Assembly (NCBI RefSeq): GCF_001704415.2
Contig: NC_030811.1
Span: 51,573,591 to 51,637,590, forward strand
Length of the DNA: 64,000 bases
Reading direction: 5' to 3'
DNA from: Capra hircus
Taxonomy: Eukaryota; Chordata; Mammalia; Artiodactyla; Bovidae
Of this stretch, positions 42,980 to 54,760 are shown piece by piece. Both the position numbers and the translations under genes were made by a program. The notes beneath the pieces are model-generated. The model worked only from the letters and a program-made list of their open reading frames with translations, had not been told where the DNA came from and did not search any database. Positions within the stretch are counted from its first letter, which is position 1, and each line of letters begins with the position of its first letter.

Positions 42980-45724
42980 ATCTCTCTGTCCCTGGGAAGA
43001 CCAGTTCCTTCAAGACCTGGAACTCGCCCGCAGCCCCCAACCACAGAGGGGAAGGGAAGGCTCCCTGGCGCCCAGCCTATTCCACTCTAACTCCCACACA
43101 GAGCGAGTTCACTGGCTTCCTGGGTGTCTGGGAAGCTGCCAGTTCTGGGCCTGCCTGCTCTGGCCAGGGCCCTGGAACAGAAGACGCGAGTCCGTGCACC
43201 GCCAGTGGCACTCAGGCTGCCGCCTGCCAGGAACATTCTGTGGCTTAATATTTCTGTCAAGAAGGGGATCAATAAAAATAGTATCTGCTCGACAGAAAGA
43301 GCAGCTATTACAACGCCACGATGCCTGGAGTGGAGGCTGGGGGCTGGGAGCTTCCTCGCAGGACCAGACAGAAAGAGGCCCCATTTGAGCTCCTTCCCAG
43401 AACTCCTCCGGAACCGGAACCAATCTCCTCTTCGTGCCAAATAGGACTCAGTGTGGGGTTCTGGGAGGGATGCCTGTCAGGCCTCACGGATTCCAAAGCC
43501 CAGCATCCAGCAGAAGGATATCCAAGCTCCTTGGCCGCATCCTCCTCCGCCTCCCTCCCAGCCCACCTGGTGGTCATTTCACTGCTCATTAGCACCTCCT
43601 CCAGAAGGTGAGGGGTTGAGGAGGAGGTGAAACTCAAACCCAGACATCCTCCTGCCTGTTAACAGTGCTTATAAAAGCCTCGACAGAGGAGCAGATGAAG
43701 GCAATTGGCAAGAACCCCAGCCTCAGGCATCCCAGTCCCACAGATGCCCGGGGCCTGGCATTTACTGAGCACTTCCTGTCACCACCAGGGCCTGCTGAGC
43801 ACCTCCCGTAACCACCAGAGCAGCAGCTGATGGTGTGGGAGGTGCTCGAGACTCATCGCTTCAGAAGCAATCCTCCAGCGAGCCTGTGAGATGTGTACAG
43901 TTCTTGTCTTGACAGATCTGGAAGCTGAAGCTGGGAGAGGCCAGTGAAGCCTGTTCAAAGGTCACGCAAACCACAGAGAGCAAGTCTAACAGGAGTGTGA
44001 ATTCAGACGGAAATCAGAGTCCAGATGCTATCGGCCTTACTCTATCCCTCTGGTTTCCTACCATGCACTCTCCCTGTGAGGTTCAATGTGCCCACCCACA
44101 AGGGATTTCTGATTCAACAGGAAAGGAATGTCATTTTCAGGTTAAAATTTTAAAATCCTCAAAACCCAAAAGGAAAGTAATGTGTGAGAGTCACAGCTGC
44201 TGAGAAGAGAATGAGGAGAAGGAGCTTGAAGGGGCAGCATGGGAGACCTGTTTGGAAAGGGGATGGCATTTGTGTGGATGGAGATCAGAGGAGATTCTAC
44301 GCAAGGACTGGGGAGGAGGGGGCGGGATGAGGGGGTGGGAGGCCCTTCAGAATGACAGGGGCTGCAGTCAGGTGAGCAGTGGTGGGGCCGAGGCTGGCCT
44401 GGGGCGACCGAAGCGCCTGCGGCTGCCTGGCAACTCTGAAGGCTGAGCGGGTCAGGTCCAAGTTGGGGCTACGCTCCAGGAAGGCCTCAGGGACAAACAT
44501 GGGTGGAACAGGTTGAAGGGAAAACGCACAGGAAGCAGGATCAGTCCCACTGCCACCATGGTCCAGACGGAGCCAGGAGGGAGAAGCTGGGAGAAAAGAG
44601 TGGCCCAACAAGCAGAGAAATGCCCTTGCAGAAAGAATCATCTTCGTTTATGGAGCCTGTAACCAGCTCCAGGGAGTGCCTGTAAAACAAGGCTACTGGG
44701 CTTCCATGAGGTCTGGTTACCCTGTTACAGCGTCAAAGGGGTTATTAGTTTTTGGTCCTCAGATGGCTGATATATTGGTTCTGGGATTTACAATTTTTCT
44801 TGGAATACTCAAGTTCCTGGAATTCTTAAAGATTTCAAATCCTTCAGTAATAATTTTTAAACATTAAAATTTTCTCTAGCAATCTCTTCAGGGCTTCATA
44901 AAGTCAGCTAGGCTATTAGGCTCTTTGAAGAGCTGTAAGGAGGTGGCCTGTCCTCTGAATAAGCACCCAGCAAATCTCAAGTCAGTGGGACTGTCTCTCA
45001 CCAGGCTCCCACGCACATAGTTCTGTACCTTATCATGACATGTCTCTAAAATGAATTGGCCCACAGAAGATCTTAAAATTAATGTTCAGTTTCTCATACT
45101 CATCTTCCCCTCTTTCCTGACCTAGAATAGGTCTGGCAATAGATGAATTTAGGAAAGGTTTTTTTTATCATCTTGGCTCAAGCTGACATTTGCCTTGGGA
45201 AGCAGGTAGGTGCATTCAGAATTTCGTGTTTCTTAAAAGCTGTGATTAGATTGATGTGTGGTCAGGAGCCCACCTCTCAGGTCTCTCTCCTTGCCTGCCA
45301 GGCAAGAGGCAGCCTTTATTTAAATGACTTGCTCCCATCAAGCTGATCCAAGAGTCCAGTCCATAGAATGGCCAGTGACTTATGGGTGGCTGGGAGCAAA
45401 ACACTGAACTGGGATAATCAGATTCTAGTTCTTGAGAATTTGATCTGGCAAATATAGAGGAAATTAGGCACCAATATGAGCTGAAGTTGAAAAGATGTGA
45501 TGATGGAACAAAGAATGTGGGAGGGACCATTACGGGCAAAGAGGAAGACAAAGTTATGAGTCAGCAGCTTAGGTCCATGTATATCCCATCAGTAAATCCT
45601 CTGCTTCTGAAGTCTGTTTTTCACTCCCAAAGAATACCTCCTCAAACTAAAAACCTACTAATTACATCCTAACCACAGTATCCCCTAACATAGCATGGGC
45701 TGAGTCCTACTCAGACACCAGCTT
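42980..45724. other. GC-richer, repeat-poor DNA
   Basis: Open frames overlap on both strands at 43087-43637 and 44252-44641 because stops are rare; none resembles a protein. A small CpG cluster lies near 44385-44455. No ruminant insertion. Confidence 0.5.
43375..43424 (+). repeat. 50-bp direct repeat, copy 2
   Basis: GAGGCCCCATTTGAGCTCC...CCTCCGGAACCGGAACCA. It keeps two CpG sites that read CpA in copy 1, so copy 2 is probably closer to the ancestral state. Confidence 0.9.
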
Positions 45725-45855
45725 TTCTCAGACCTGAATGTGAAAGGAATCCTCTGGGGATCCTGTACAGATTCTGATTCAGCAGCTCTGGGCTGGGGCT
45801 GGGCTTATGCTCCCAGGTGATGCCATTCCTGCTGGTCCCAGGTCCACAATAACGA
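45725..45855 (-). repeat. MER5B/MER20-type hAT relic
   Basis: 'ATCCTGTACAGATTCTGATTCAGCAGCTCTGGGCTGGGGCTGGGC' and 'CAGGTGATGCCATTCCTGCTGGTCCCAGGTCCAC' follow these elements. Confidence 0.7.
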
Positions 45856-46265
45856 GATGACAGGTAACTGTTGTTACTTACTTGAGAAGAAAGAAAAACC
45901 TAAATCAAGGTCAACAAAGACAGATTTCCATCCTGTCCAAAAGATAAGCAGTAAAAAGGCAAAGTCAGTGATACTTTCTAGCCCTCCTTTTCTATTCTAT
46001 TGCATTTTGAAATAGAGTGGATGTAGATGGTCTACAGGACCAAGGGCCTCTGCGGTTTCAGTATACTATAATATTTGAAGCAACCATTAAAAAAATTTTT
46101 TTAAAAAAACAGAAGTCTTAGGTTTTTAAATAAATCTGTTCTCTGGCATCAATAAATTCCATCATTTTGCTAAATGGATTGGTTTTGAATAATTTTTATG
46201 ACACTTACAAGAAACTGTTAGAGTTCACCAGAAGGTAGTATGATGGAAGTTGGTAATCATTCTAA

Positions 46266-46355
46266 GAGTGGTTAGGACTCCATGCTTTCACTGACGACGA
46301 CCTGGGTTCAATCCCTGGTTAAGGAACTAAGATCCCACAAGCCAAGAAAACAAAG
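46266..46355 (+). mobile_element. CHR-type SINE (short form)
   Basis: 'GAGTGGTTAGGACTCCATGCTTTCACTGACG', 'CTGGGTTCAATCCCTGGTTAAGGAACTAAGATCCCACAAGCC'. The head start is missing. Confidence 0.88.
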
Positions 46356-47499
46356 AGGCTTATATGGTCTAAACTCATCAAGTAACTTCCTGCTGCCTCA
46401 TTTCCAACAATGTTGCTTTCCACTGATGCTAAGTCTGGGATGTGTGTGTCGCTATTGAAATTAGAAGGTTAATTCTTGATTGAATGCAAACTTCATTTTC
46501 CATGTACATATTTTCCTGTTTTAACTGCAAGGTGGATTAAACTGCACATCCTCTTCAAACACCAGAAAGCCCCACTGGAGCAGAGGTTAATAGCGAGATG
46601 GGAAGTACAGGGAAGAAAAGGGGTACGTTACTGAAAATATGAAAGCCAGCCTTAGAGCTGGTTTAATGAAATCAAAAAGCATAATATAAATATGTGAGCT
46701 CTAAAACTATCCAGTAGACTACACACTTACTTATCTGAAGGGTGGAGAAGGAGGGCTTTGCCTCAGTGGTATTATCATCTGGGTGAGAATCTTGGGCAAG
46801 GGGTCTTTTAGTCCATTACGGTTTGTGAGCATTTACTGCCTGTGATAAGCTGGAGCCTCGCCATGAATTTTAGCGCTTCAGGTAGAGTGATCACAGCTTT
46901 CCAAACTGTAAATTACTTTAGCAACTACTCTGGACAGAACGAAGTAAAACAGAAGACTCAAGCTGAGAGGATCGTTTCTTATTCTCCCTGTATCCTGGTG
47001 CTTATCTGCATGGGACATTTGGGTAAAAGCAGGCTTTATGCCATCCCCCATACCTAATCTGAGTAGCCTTTTTAGTTGGATTTTGAGTAAACTTCAAAGC
47101 CCTCTGTCAGCCATGCAGTACATGTACATGTGAACACATCTCACCATGACGATAAACACAAGTGCGTACTGGAGGCTTAAGCACCACTTTTCACATTTTT
47201 AAACTACTTCTCTTGGCCTTACTAATCTACTTCTTCACTACTCAACCAACTCATTGAGTCAATCAATAACAGGGTCTTGAATCGATAAGGTTGGTACAAG
47301 GGTAAATGCTTTAAAATTTCACTAAGATAATGAAAAAGTATACAAACTATATAAACCAGACCTTTCACATCTGGGACATAAAATAATTTTAAAGATGTTA
47401 CATTGATCATGTTCTCTGGATTTGAAATCAATGCACCTTGTACACTACACAGTTTTCCTGAGGAGACAACTGGACAAAATATTTGAAAATGGAGCTGAA
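46356..47499. other. Unassigned intergenic DNA
   Basis: Nothing recognised. Confidence 0.45.
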
Positions 47500-47700
47500 T
47501 CGTATTGACTATCTTCCATGGGTCAGATGCTTTATAGATACTCTTTCATCTCATTTATTTCTCCCCAAAGCCCTCTGAACTGCTTTTCCATTACAAAGTT
47601 AAGAAAACGAACTCTAGAAATGTTAACATGCTAATTGTTGGCAATGCTGGTGTTCCAGTATAAGTCTGCCATACTCCAAGGCCACTGTTCTTCCCCTTCC
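47500..47700 (-). repeat. MIR relic
   Basis: 'GGTCAGATGCTTTATAGATACTCTTTCATCTCATTTATTTCTCCCCAAAGCCC', 'TTTTCCATTACAAAGTTAAGAAAACG' and 'CCAGTATAAGTCTGCC' follow the antisense MIR order. Confidence 0.65.
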
Positions 47701-47983
47701 TAGGTACCATGCCAGATAAAGGCAGCCCTCTCTTTACTGCTCTCTTCTCCCCTATTCCTGACTCCTGTCTTTTCCTGCCTCCACACAGTAGTTCTGTTTT
47801 AGTTTCCATAGCTCTATCATTTACTCTAGGATCATATTTGTCTGCCTAAATACAGTCATTTGCACTTCCTCTCCAGTAACTAGGAGGCTTATAATAGGTA
47901 GCTAGAAGCAAAGATGGATAGATAATCTTCACTGGCTGTGCTGTGCCTCTATTCACAATTTAACAGATGTAGGGAACATTCAG

Positions 47984-48244
47984 TGGAGAAGACAATGGCA
48001 TCCCACTCCAGTACTCTTGCCTGGAAAATCCCATGGATGGAGGAGCCTGGAAGGCTGCAGTCCATGGGGTCGCTGAGGGTCGGACATGACTGAGCGACTT
48101 CACTTTCACGCATTGGAGAAGGAAATGGCAACCCACTCCAGTGTTCTTGCCTGGAGATTCCCAGGGACAGGGGAGCCTGGTGGGCTGCCATCTATGGGGT
48201 CGCACAGAGTCAGACACAACTGAAGCGATTTAGCAGCAGCAGCA
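47984..48244 (+). mobile_element. Bov-A2 SINE (intact, short linker)
   Basis: Perfect 12-bp targets GGGAACATTCAG (47972-47983, 48245-48256). The linker between the two units is only CACTTTCAC, shorter than in the 31.6 kb copy. Confidence 0.97.
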
Positions 48245-48569
48245 GGGAACATTCAGAGGTTCCTATAGTTCTGTGGTAGCTCTTCACACCTTTCTTGCAT
48301 CTCCAAAGCCAAACCTCTTTACCAGCTGGCTCTAGGCCTGGCAAAGCTTGACTGGAAAGAGCCTGAGGAAGACGATGGTACAGACAAGGCACTGAACGAC
48401 TTGTCAATTCTATGAAACAAGCTAAGATGAAGGGGTATGCGTATAAATATATCTCTATGTGCTGAAACAAATGTTTCATTGTCTCTTTCATTCCTAGGAA
48501 TGAAACGACTGGCTCAAAGCATCTACTCTGTGAAAGCGCTGTGCCATGCACTGCACATATCTTGCCTTT

Positions 48570-49040
48570 TTAAAGCCTTTCAACACCCCCATGAGGTAGG
48601 TACTATTATCATCCCTATTTTAAGATGAGAAAATGGAGACTGAGGGAGGCTGTCACCTTTCCAAGGCCATACACTGCTGCTGCTGCTGCTGCTGCTGCTA
48701 AGTCGCTTCAGTCGTGTCCGACTCTGTGCGACCCCATAGATGGCAGCCCACCAGGCTCCTCCGTCCCTGGGAGTCTCCAGGCAAGAACACTGGAGTGGGT
48801 TGCCATTTCCTTCTCCAATGCAGGAAAGTGAAAAGTGAAAGTGAAATCGCTCAGTCGTGTCCAACTCTTAGCGACCCCATGGACTGCAGCCCACTAGGCT
48901 CCTCCGTCCATGGGATTTTCCAGGCAAGAGTACTGGAGTGGGGTGCCATTGCCTTCTCTGAGGCCACACACTAGGAGATAGTAAAGCAAGGATTCAAACT
49001 CAGGCCTGATCTCTTTATGGCCCAACTACCCTGCCTCACT
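48570..49040 (-). repeat. MIR relic, split by Bov-A2
   Basis: 'CCCATGAGGTAGGTACTATTATCATCCC...GATGAGAAAATGGAGACTGAGG' left of the insertion, and 'TAGTAAAGCAAGGATTCAAACTCAGGCCTGATC' right of it, form one antisense MIR. Confidence 0.88.
48676..48960 (-). mobile_element. Bov-A2 SINE inside a MIR
   Basis: Reverse-orientation full copy starting with (GCT)n. Targets AGGCCATACACT (48664-48675) and AGGCCACACACT (48961-48972) differ at one position. Confidence 0.96.
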
Positions 49041-49324
49041 GTTGCTGTGTTAAAAGGTGCAGAAGATGAGTGGAATGAAGGATAGCTTTCATCATTATTT
49101 TCAAAAGTTAGATTATAAGTTTGTAAAATAAAGATGGGGTTTTAAACCTATTTCAGTCATGTATGTGAACCCAGGAAAAAGAGACGAAGCAAAGCTTCTG
49201 ACTTTCTGCTACAATGGGTTTCTGTGTCCCCTAAGCTTGGTGATTAACCAAGCAGCATTTCAAACTAATGGGCCTATGAGTCCAGTGGAAGTGCTCACCT
49301 GCCAGCATCCAGACACAAGTCACT

Positions 49325-49400
49325 CTGGGACATTGACCAAGTATCTGCTATAGGTCAGAGCCTGTGCTAGTGGCTTTACATGTGTAACTGGCTGTTTAGA
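49325..49400 (-). repeat. MIR/L2-like relic
   Basis: 'AAGTATCTGCTATAGGTCAGAGCCTGTGCTAGTGGCTTTACATGTG' is an antisense MIR/L2 start. Confidence 0.5.
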
Positions 49401-49719
49401 GGGGCTTTTCCTGATGCCGTAGAATTGGCCTTGGGGCCCTTAAAAACAGGGGCTAACTGTTGTTTTGAACTCAGGAGAGCTTCTGGAGCTGGGCATGGGG
49501 CAGCACCCATACAGTACCCCGAGGCTTCCAGAAACCAGGCAAACCAGCCTCACTGCAGCCAGTCCCTTCCCTCCAATCGCTCCTGCTCACAGCCCACAAC
49601 AGCAGAGCCCATGGGAGCTTTGGCTTCAGCTCTGTTTCTGGTGAGCCAAACAAAGGGGAATGTCAGAGTATTACTAATAAAAATTGGGGGTGCTTTAACA
49701 GAAAACTGGTATCTCAGCA

Positions 49720-49870
49720 CTTTGCTCATTTATTCATTCATTCTCCCTACAGATGCAGTATTTAGTGAGTCTATACTGTGTGCCAGGCACCGCACTGGAT
49801 GCTTGGGACACACGTGACAACCGTGGCTCTTGCCCACGTGGAGCTCCATCTGGACGTCTGCTCTGGCACT
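49720..49870 (-). repeat. L2 3' end relic
   Basis: 'TTATTCATTCATTCTCCCTACAGATGCAG..AGTGAGTCTATACTGTGTGCCAGGCACCGCACTGGATGCTTGG' is antisense L2. Confidence 0.65.
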
Positions 49871-52800
49871 AGCCGTGCTGGTCTGCCTCAGGCTGGCCTG
49901 AGCTGGGAAGAAGTGAACTGGAGAGTGACGTCTATTGGGAAGAGGGGGACAAGGAAGGGGGACAAGGAAGGGGAACAGCCTGGCTTCCCACTGTGGGGCA
50001 TCTAGGATGCAGGTATTGCCCAGACTCCTGAAAAGCAGGTTTCTGGAGCCTTCTTATCAGTACTCACATAGAGGGTTACTCTCAGACAAGCACACCTGCC
50101 TGGAAGGGGCTGTCAGGTATATTCCCACGTGGAAGATGAGAGAGATGTAGAAAGGGGCAGGCTGGAAGGGGACTCTTCCTATGAAGGAATACTGTGGGGG
50201 TGTGTATGGGGGATGAGGGTGCCAGAATGGGGGAACTGCAAGGCCTTCCAAGGCCCTGTATATGTTCCCTTGAGAGATACAGAATGCATGTGAGCCAGCT
50301 TTCCTGAGTACAGGTGTCTTGCTTGGCCTCAGTTGGATTGCCTTGCAACCCTCTCCCTAGCAGTCTTCACAAGCAGGCACCTCAACAAGACCTTCTCTTC
50401 CTCCTCAGCCTAATCAAACCCATCTGGAGAAACAGAGGGCATGGCCTCCCTTTACACCCTCCATCCATCTGAATTAGCTGGACAGGACCTGGAGTCCTGG
50501 CCAAGTCAGTATGAAATTGTCCCCGGCCTCTCTTCTAACACTTACCAGAGCTGGACCATTTTTTTTTTTTCAGAGTGGAATGTCTCCAAGGTGACATTTA
50601 TAGGAGTGTGCTGATTAGGAAGCAGGGTAAGGCTGAGGTCCTTGGCCTTGACAAGGCCAGACACAAAGGCTGAAGGTTATTATTTAAACTCAAGTTCCCA
50701 ACTAAGCAAGTTAGTGTCACCAATGTTTACAATACTTAAAAAGCATCTCTCATAAACATAAGGATGCTGCTGCAAGCCAAAGAAATAGACCATTGCCCAC
50801 CATCAATTCACTGTCTTTTTGGAAGGTCACAGGTGAAAACTTTCAATATCATTTCATTTTCTTTAGGGACTGTTTATTTTCCAAGTTATCCTTTGTCTCT
50901 ACTGAGCTGCCCATTTGTTATCTATTCAAGGATCAGAGTAAGCAAAGGTTTTCTTTTGACAATTTCTTCACTCCAAAAGATATACTTGATTACTGATAGC
51001 AAGGTAATTACTTATTATTCTGAAAACCAAAAGTGCAGTTATACTGATCAGAGGATCTTTTCTCTCTGGGAGTATCAGTCTTGCCCACCTCTCAAGCGGA
51101 GGGCTGCTAACTAGCAGATTTTATTTAGAACGTGCGCTTAAACTGGCCCAATTTTTTCCTCTACTGTTCCCATATCTCCATAATGGTAGGCTCTGGAAGA
51201 TAGGCTCCATGGGGTCAGGGCTTTTGTCTGCCTTGAGCACTGGTGGAGGGAAGCCTGGTCCAAAGAATACAGCCTGGCTCCAAGGAGGTCCTCCAGAAAC
51301 ATTGGTAGGTAAATAAATATCTGTGGTCTGAGTCTGCAGTCCATTGTTACCTTTTCTGTGATCATTCAGATTAATCCTCCTTTACCTCTCAAATAACATA
51401 GAAAGGGAGGAAAACCTTTTTGTAACCTAATTTTAAACTCATAACCTACGTCCTTCATTATACCCTTCATTTAGAGCAACCAAAACAAGTCTTAGGTCAT
51501 CGTTTTCCCATTAGCTGTGGACAGAAAGTGTTCACTTTATATGAATATTCTTTCCCTTTCCCACAAAGTAATTACCTAAGATTTCTAGCTTTAAAAAAAT
51601 GGTGTAATTTCCAACCTGGAAACAGCATTGCTCATTAAGGTTGAAAAAGTGACTGGGGCTTGCTGAATCCTATGCAAATCAGTCCTGATGAGCCCTTAAC
51701 TAATCTGTTTACAAACCAGACCTGCTAGACAGGCCTCACTGATTTTCTATCAAAGCAAAGCACTGCTCTTTATGGGCATCTGGCTGTCCCTGAATGGGGA
51801 GTTTAAACATAGACTTTTTCCTTCAAAGTAAGATCAAAGGCTTTATTACTCTTAAATGAGTGCATTATTTCCACTTACTACCTTCTTGTTTGCAATTTGT
51901 GTTTATTAACAGCACTGTCTCAGGTTTACTTTGTGAATTACTCGTTTCTGAAAACAGTATGGCAGTTTTATGGACCACAGTATACATTTGTGGAGATTAT
52001 GTAGCATATAATACATAGAATGGCCCATCAGATAGGACATTAGGCAAAGAAAATTCTCCGCAAAGATGACAATACCTGACCATGCAGAATTCATTTATGA
52101 TTTCTCTTTTTTTTCTAAGAGGAAACCATCTGGCATAACAGGGCTAACATAAGAAAAGATTCCCCAACTCTAAAGAGCTGGAGATTAGATAACTCTTTGA
52201 CTGCCTTGAGAAGAATTTTCTTTGAAGTTTTCATTTTATTTCTTCCAAAGAGAACAAGCACACCAAGCTGTACCATGGATGAGGGATGCCATCGGTACTG
52301 TTCCAGGAGAAGCACAACCAGATAGAGAAGAGAATAGACTGTTTTCAAAAACCGAAAATGCCAGCGTGTAAGTAGCAGCACTGCAGAAACCCCTCTTTCA
52401 GAGAGTCCTTCAAGCCCGCAGTCTCCCTGGGGCCCATGAGGGGGAGGACAGGCGTGTCTGCCCTTCTTGGTCCTAACACGGAGATTAGAGCCTTGTCCTT
52501 CACTCCCACTCTCCAATTCATCTTAGGAGGATGAAGCTGCCAAGAAAATTGCATCTTTTAAGATTTGTGGTGACACGGGTATACAAGCTCAAGGGTGTCA
52601 CTGACCTATAAAAGGGGCCAGACTAAACTGCTATGAGTGCAGTGCAACTCAGGGAACAGGCAACCTCAGAAGGGGCAGCTTTTAACGCCACTAGTTGGAC
52701 CAGCGAGAAATTAAATGGGATGGCTGGGAAAGGCCATAATCAGAGATCAAGCCACTGTTCAAAGTCATATCAGTTTTTAATAGTGGAGTGTTGTTGTGTG

Positions 52801-54629
52801 TGTTTTTTTTTTTTTTGACACTGAAGCAAGCATAAATTCACAACGATAAAAACACATTGTCAGAACCCCATGGTCAGACCCCAACCAACCCAAATGAGTT
52901 GGGCTGAAAGTAGAGAGGCAGACAACAGAGAAACTAAACCGTCGTAAATCTCTTTAAAAGTCTGTTCGTGCTTATCACTTTCTAAGCGTCCTTGATGGCC
53001 CAAGTCTGCCACTGCAATACTGAAAAAAAAAAATCAGCATACATTAAACACCATGTCAAAAAAATTCCTGCACACACAGACAGGATCAGAAATTACATTA
53101 GAGAGGCTGGAGAAATAAGACATTCATACAGCAAAGCTTCAAGCACGAAAATTTTTATTGAAGACATTATGACTCCTACAACTCAGAAGAGGAAACTGGT
53201 TCTGAGAAATAGCGCATTAGGGTATAACTGCACAATAAACTATGTTCTTAATGAATGTTTGCACTGTTACCTGTAACATGGTACACATATTTGTGTGCAG
53301 AGGCACAGAATACAAAGGCTCTCTCCTTCTTGAGCAGTTTGCTTTATCTTTCATTCCTGGATAATGTCTGTCTCTTGACTGGCTTGTTAACGTTAACTGT
53401 TTGCATCTCCCTTGTCTAAAATATGGACTTTTCATCTCTGAGACAAAGGGTCAATTTTAGGCAAGAGTAAAAGACAAATAAATGAGTTAGGAGTTAACTA
53501 GTAGAGCATACTTACATTAGCACAAATAAGCTATCAGGTCTCCCTAGTCATCTTGGCTCATTAAAGAGGCAAAACTAAATCAAGCAAAGAGAATGAATCA
53601 TGTTTGGCACTTATAGAGAGCAGGCTTGGGGTCAGGGTTAAGGTCATTAAAAGGAGGAGAGGGGAATGAAAACTACATTTGCTCTTTAAGGTCTCTGCGA
53701 TTGGAACTCAAATGTGAAACTTCTAGAGAAAGGCTTCAAATTGTCTAAAATTACCATAGAATATTTCAAGTTCCAGCCATAAATGGAATGAAAATTGAAT
53801 GCAACAGGCACAAAACAAATGTGAAAGAACATTGAATTTGATATCATCTGAGCTGTGCTCAGAGGGGCTGAGAAGCACCATCTGGAGGCGAGTTAACCAT
53901 TTCAGGGCACAAAGCTATCTCTTCATAGAGTCAGGAGTCATCATCTACCTTCAAAAGGCCCAGACCATTCATTTTTATAAGGAGAAGTGGCAACAATTAT
54001 GCCCAATATCCTCTGACTTATAGGGAAAATAATGGAGGATTTTTTATTTTCCTATTTGACAACTTCAGTGAGAAGTTTTCTATTGTAGGGTACCATCTGG
54101 TCCTGAAACAATATTTGTTCTAACCTACAAAAATCCCAACTCTCAAGCATTTTAGGCATTTATCATTTTTAATGACCACAGCAAATGCCAAATTTTGTCC
54201 TTTTGAAGATAAAATGCTACACTCAAAAAGTCATGGGATTTACATATACAGCCAAGGCTGAGAAACACACCCCAAATCTGCCCTTTGATTTTATGAGTCT
54301 GGCTGTGAGGAAGGTTTCCATAGTGTTTCCCTCTGCCAATGTCATTATTTTACAGAGAGGCCTGCCAAAACGCAGCTCAGAGCTAAGCTCAGTGTGTCAG
54401 GTTTATTCAAGGGGCTCATTCTAGACGAGCTCTCTTGCCATCTCTTTACCAGGCATGACGGACTATCATTAATAAAAATGTATTGATCTCTGAATCTATT
54501 CCCAGCTATAAAAAAAAACCCTAATAAATAAGATGCCTATATGAGCAATAAATAATCTGTGACCAGAGTCCAAAAACTGTCAGAAGCACGTGACTTACAT
54601 TTTCCTAAACCCTTAACTAAGAGGAATCA
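49871..54629. other. 4.8 kb without recognised repeats or genes
   Basis: No transposon family is evident across this stretch apart from T runs near 50560-50570 and 52803-52816. A short tandem GGGGGACAAGGAA (two copies) sits at about 49945-49972. 51600-52100 looks compositionally like conserved non-coding DNA (see findings). The longest frame (52115-52516 minus, 133 codons) has no domain or splice evidence. Confidence 0.5.
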
Positions 54630-54760
54630 GAAATTTAGAGCTAAAACAAATCCTGGAGATCAGTGCAATGCCCTCGTTTTAAAGAGAAGGAAACTGATCC
54701 ATGATGCTGGACAGGTGAATGCTGACCCAGGTCTCCTGTCTGCCAGCCAGGGGCAACTTT
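54630..54760. repeat. MIR-like relic
   Basis: 'AATTTAGAGCTAAAACAAATCCTGGAGATCAGTGCAATGCCC' then 'AGAAGGAAACTGATCCATGATG', same pattern as 15080-15165. Confidence 0.4.

Noticed and set aside
43087..43637. Several 95-117-codon frames on both strands
   Set aside because: A GC-richer stretch with few stops opens many frames at once. Translations are Pro/Ser/Arg-rich and do not agree with any known protein.
52115..52516. 133-codon minus-strand frame with hydrophobic stretches (LLYLVVLLL)
   Set aside because: No recognisable domain, no splice or promoter context, and a shifted frame (52345-52554) is also open. Chance is the simpler reading without conservation data.
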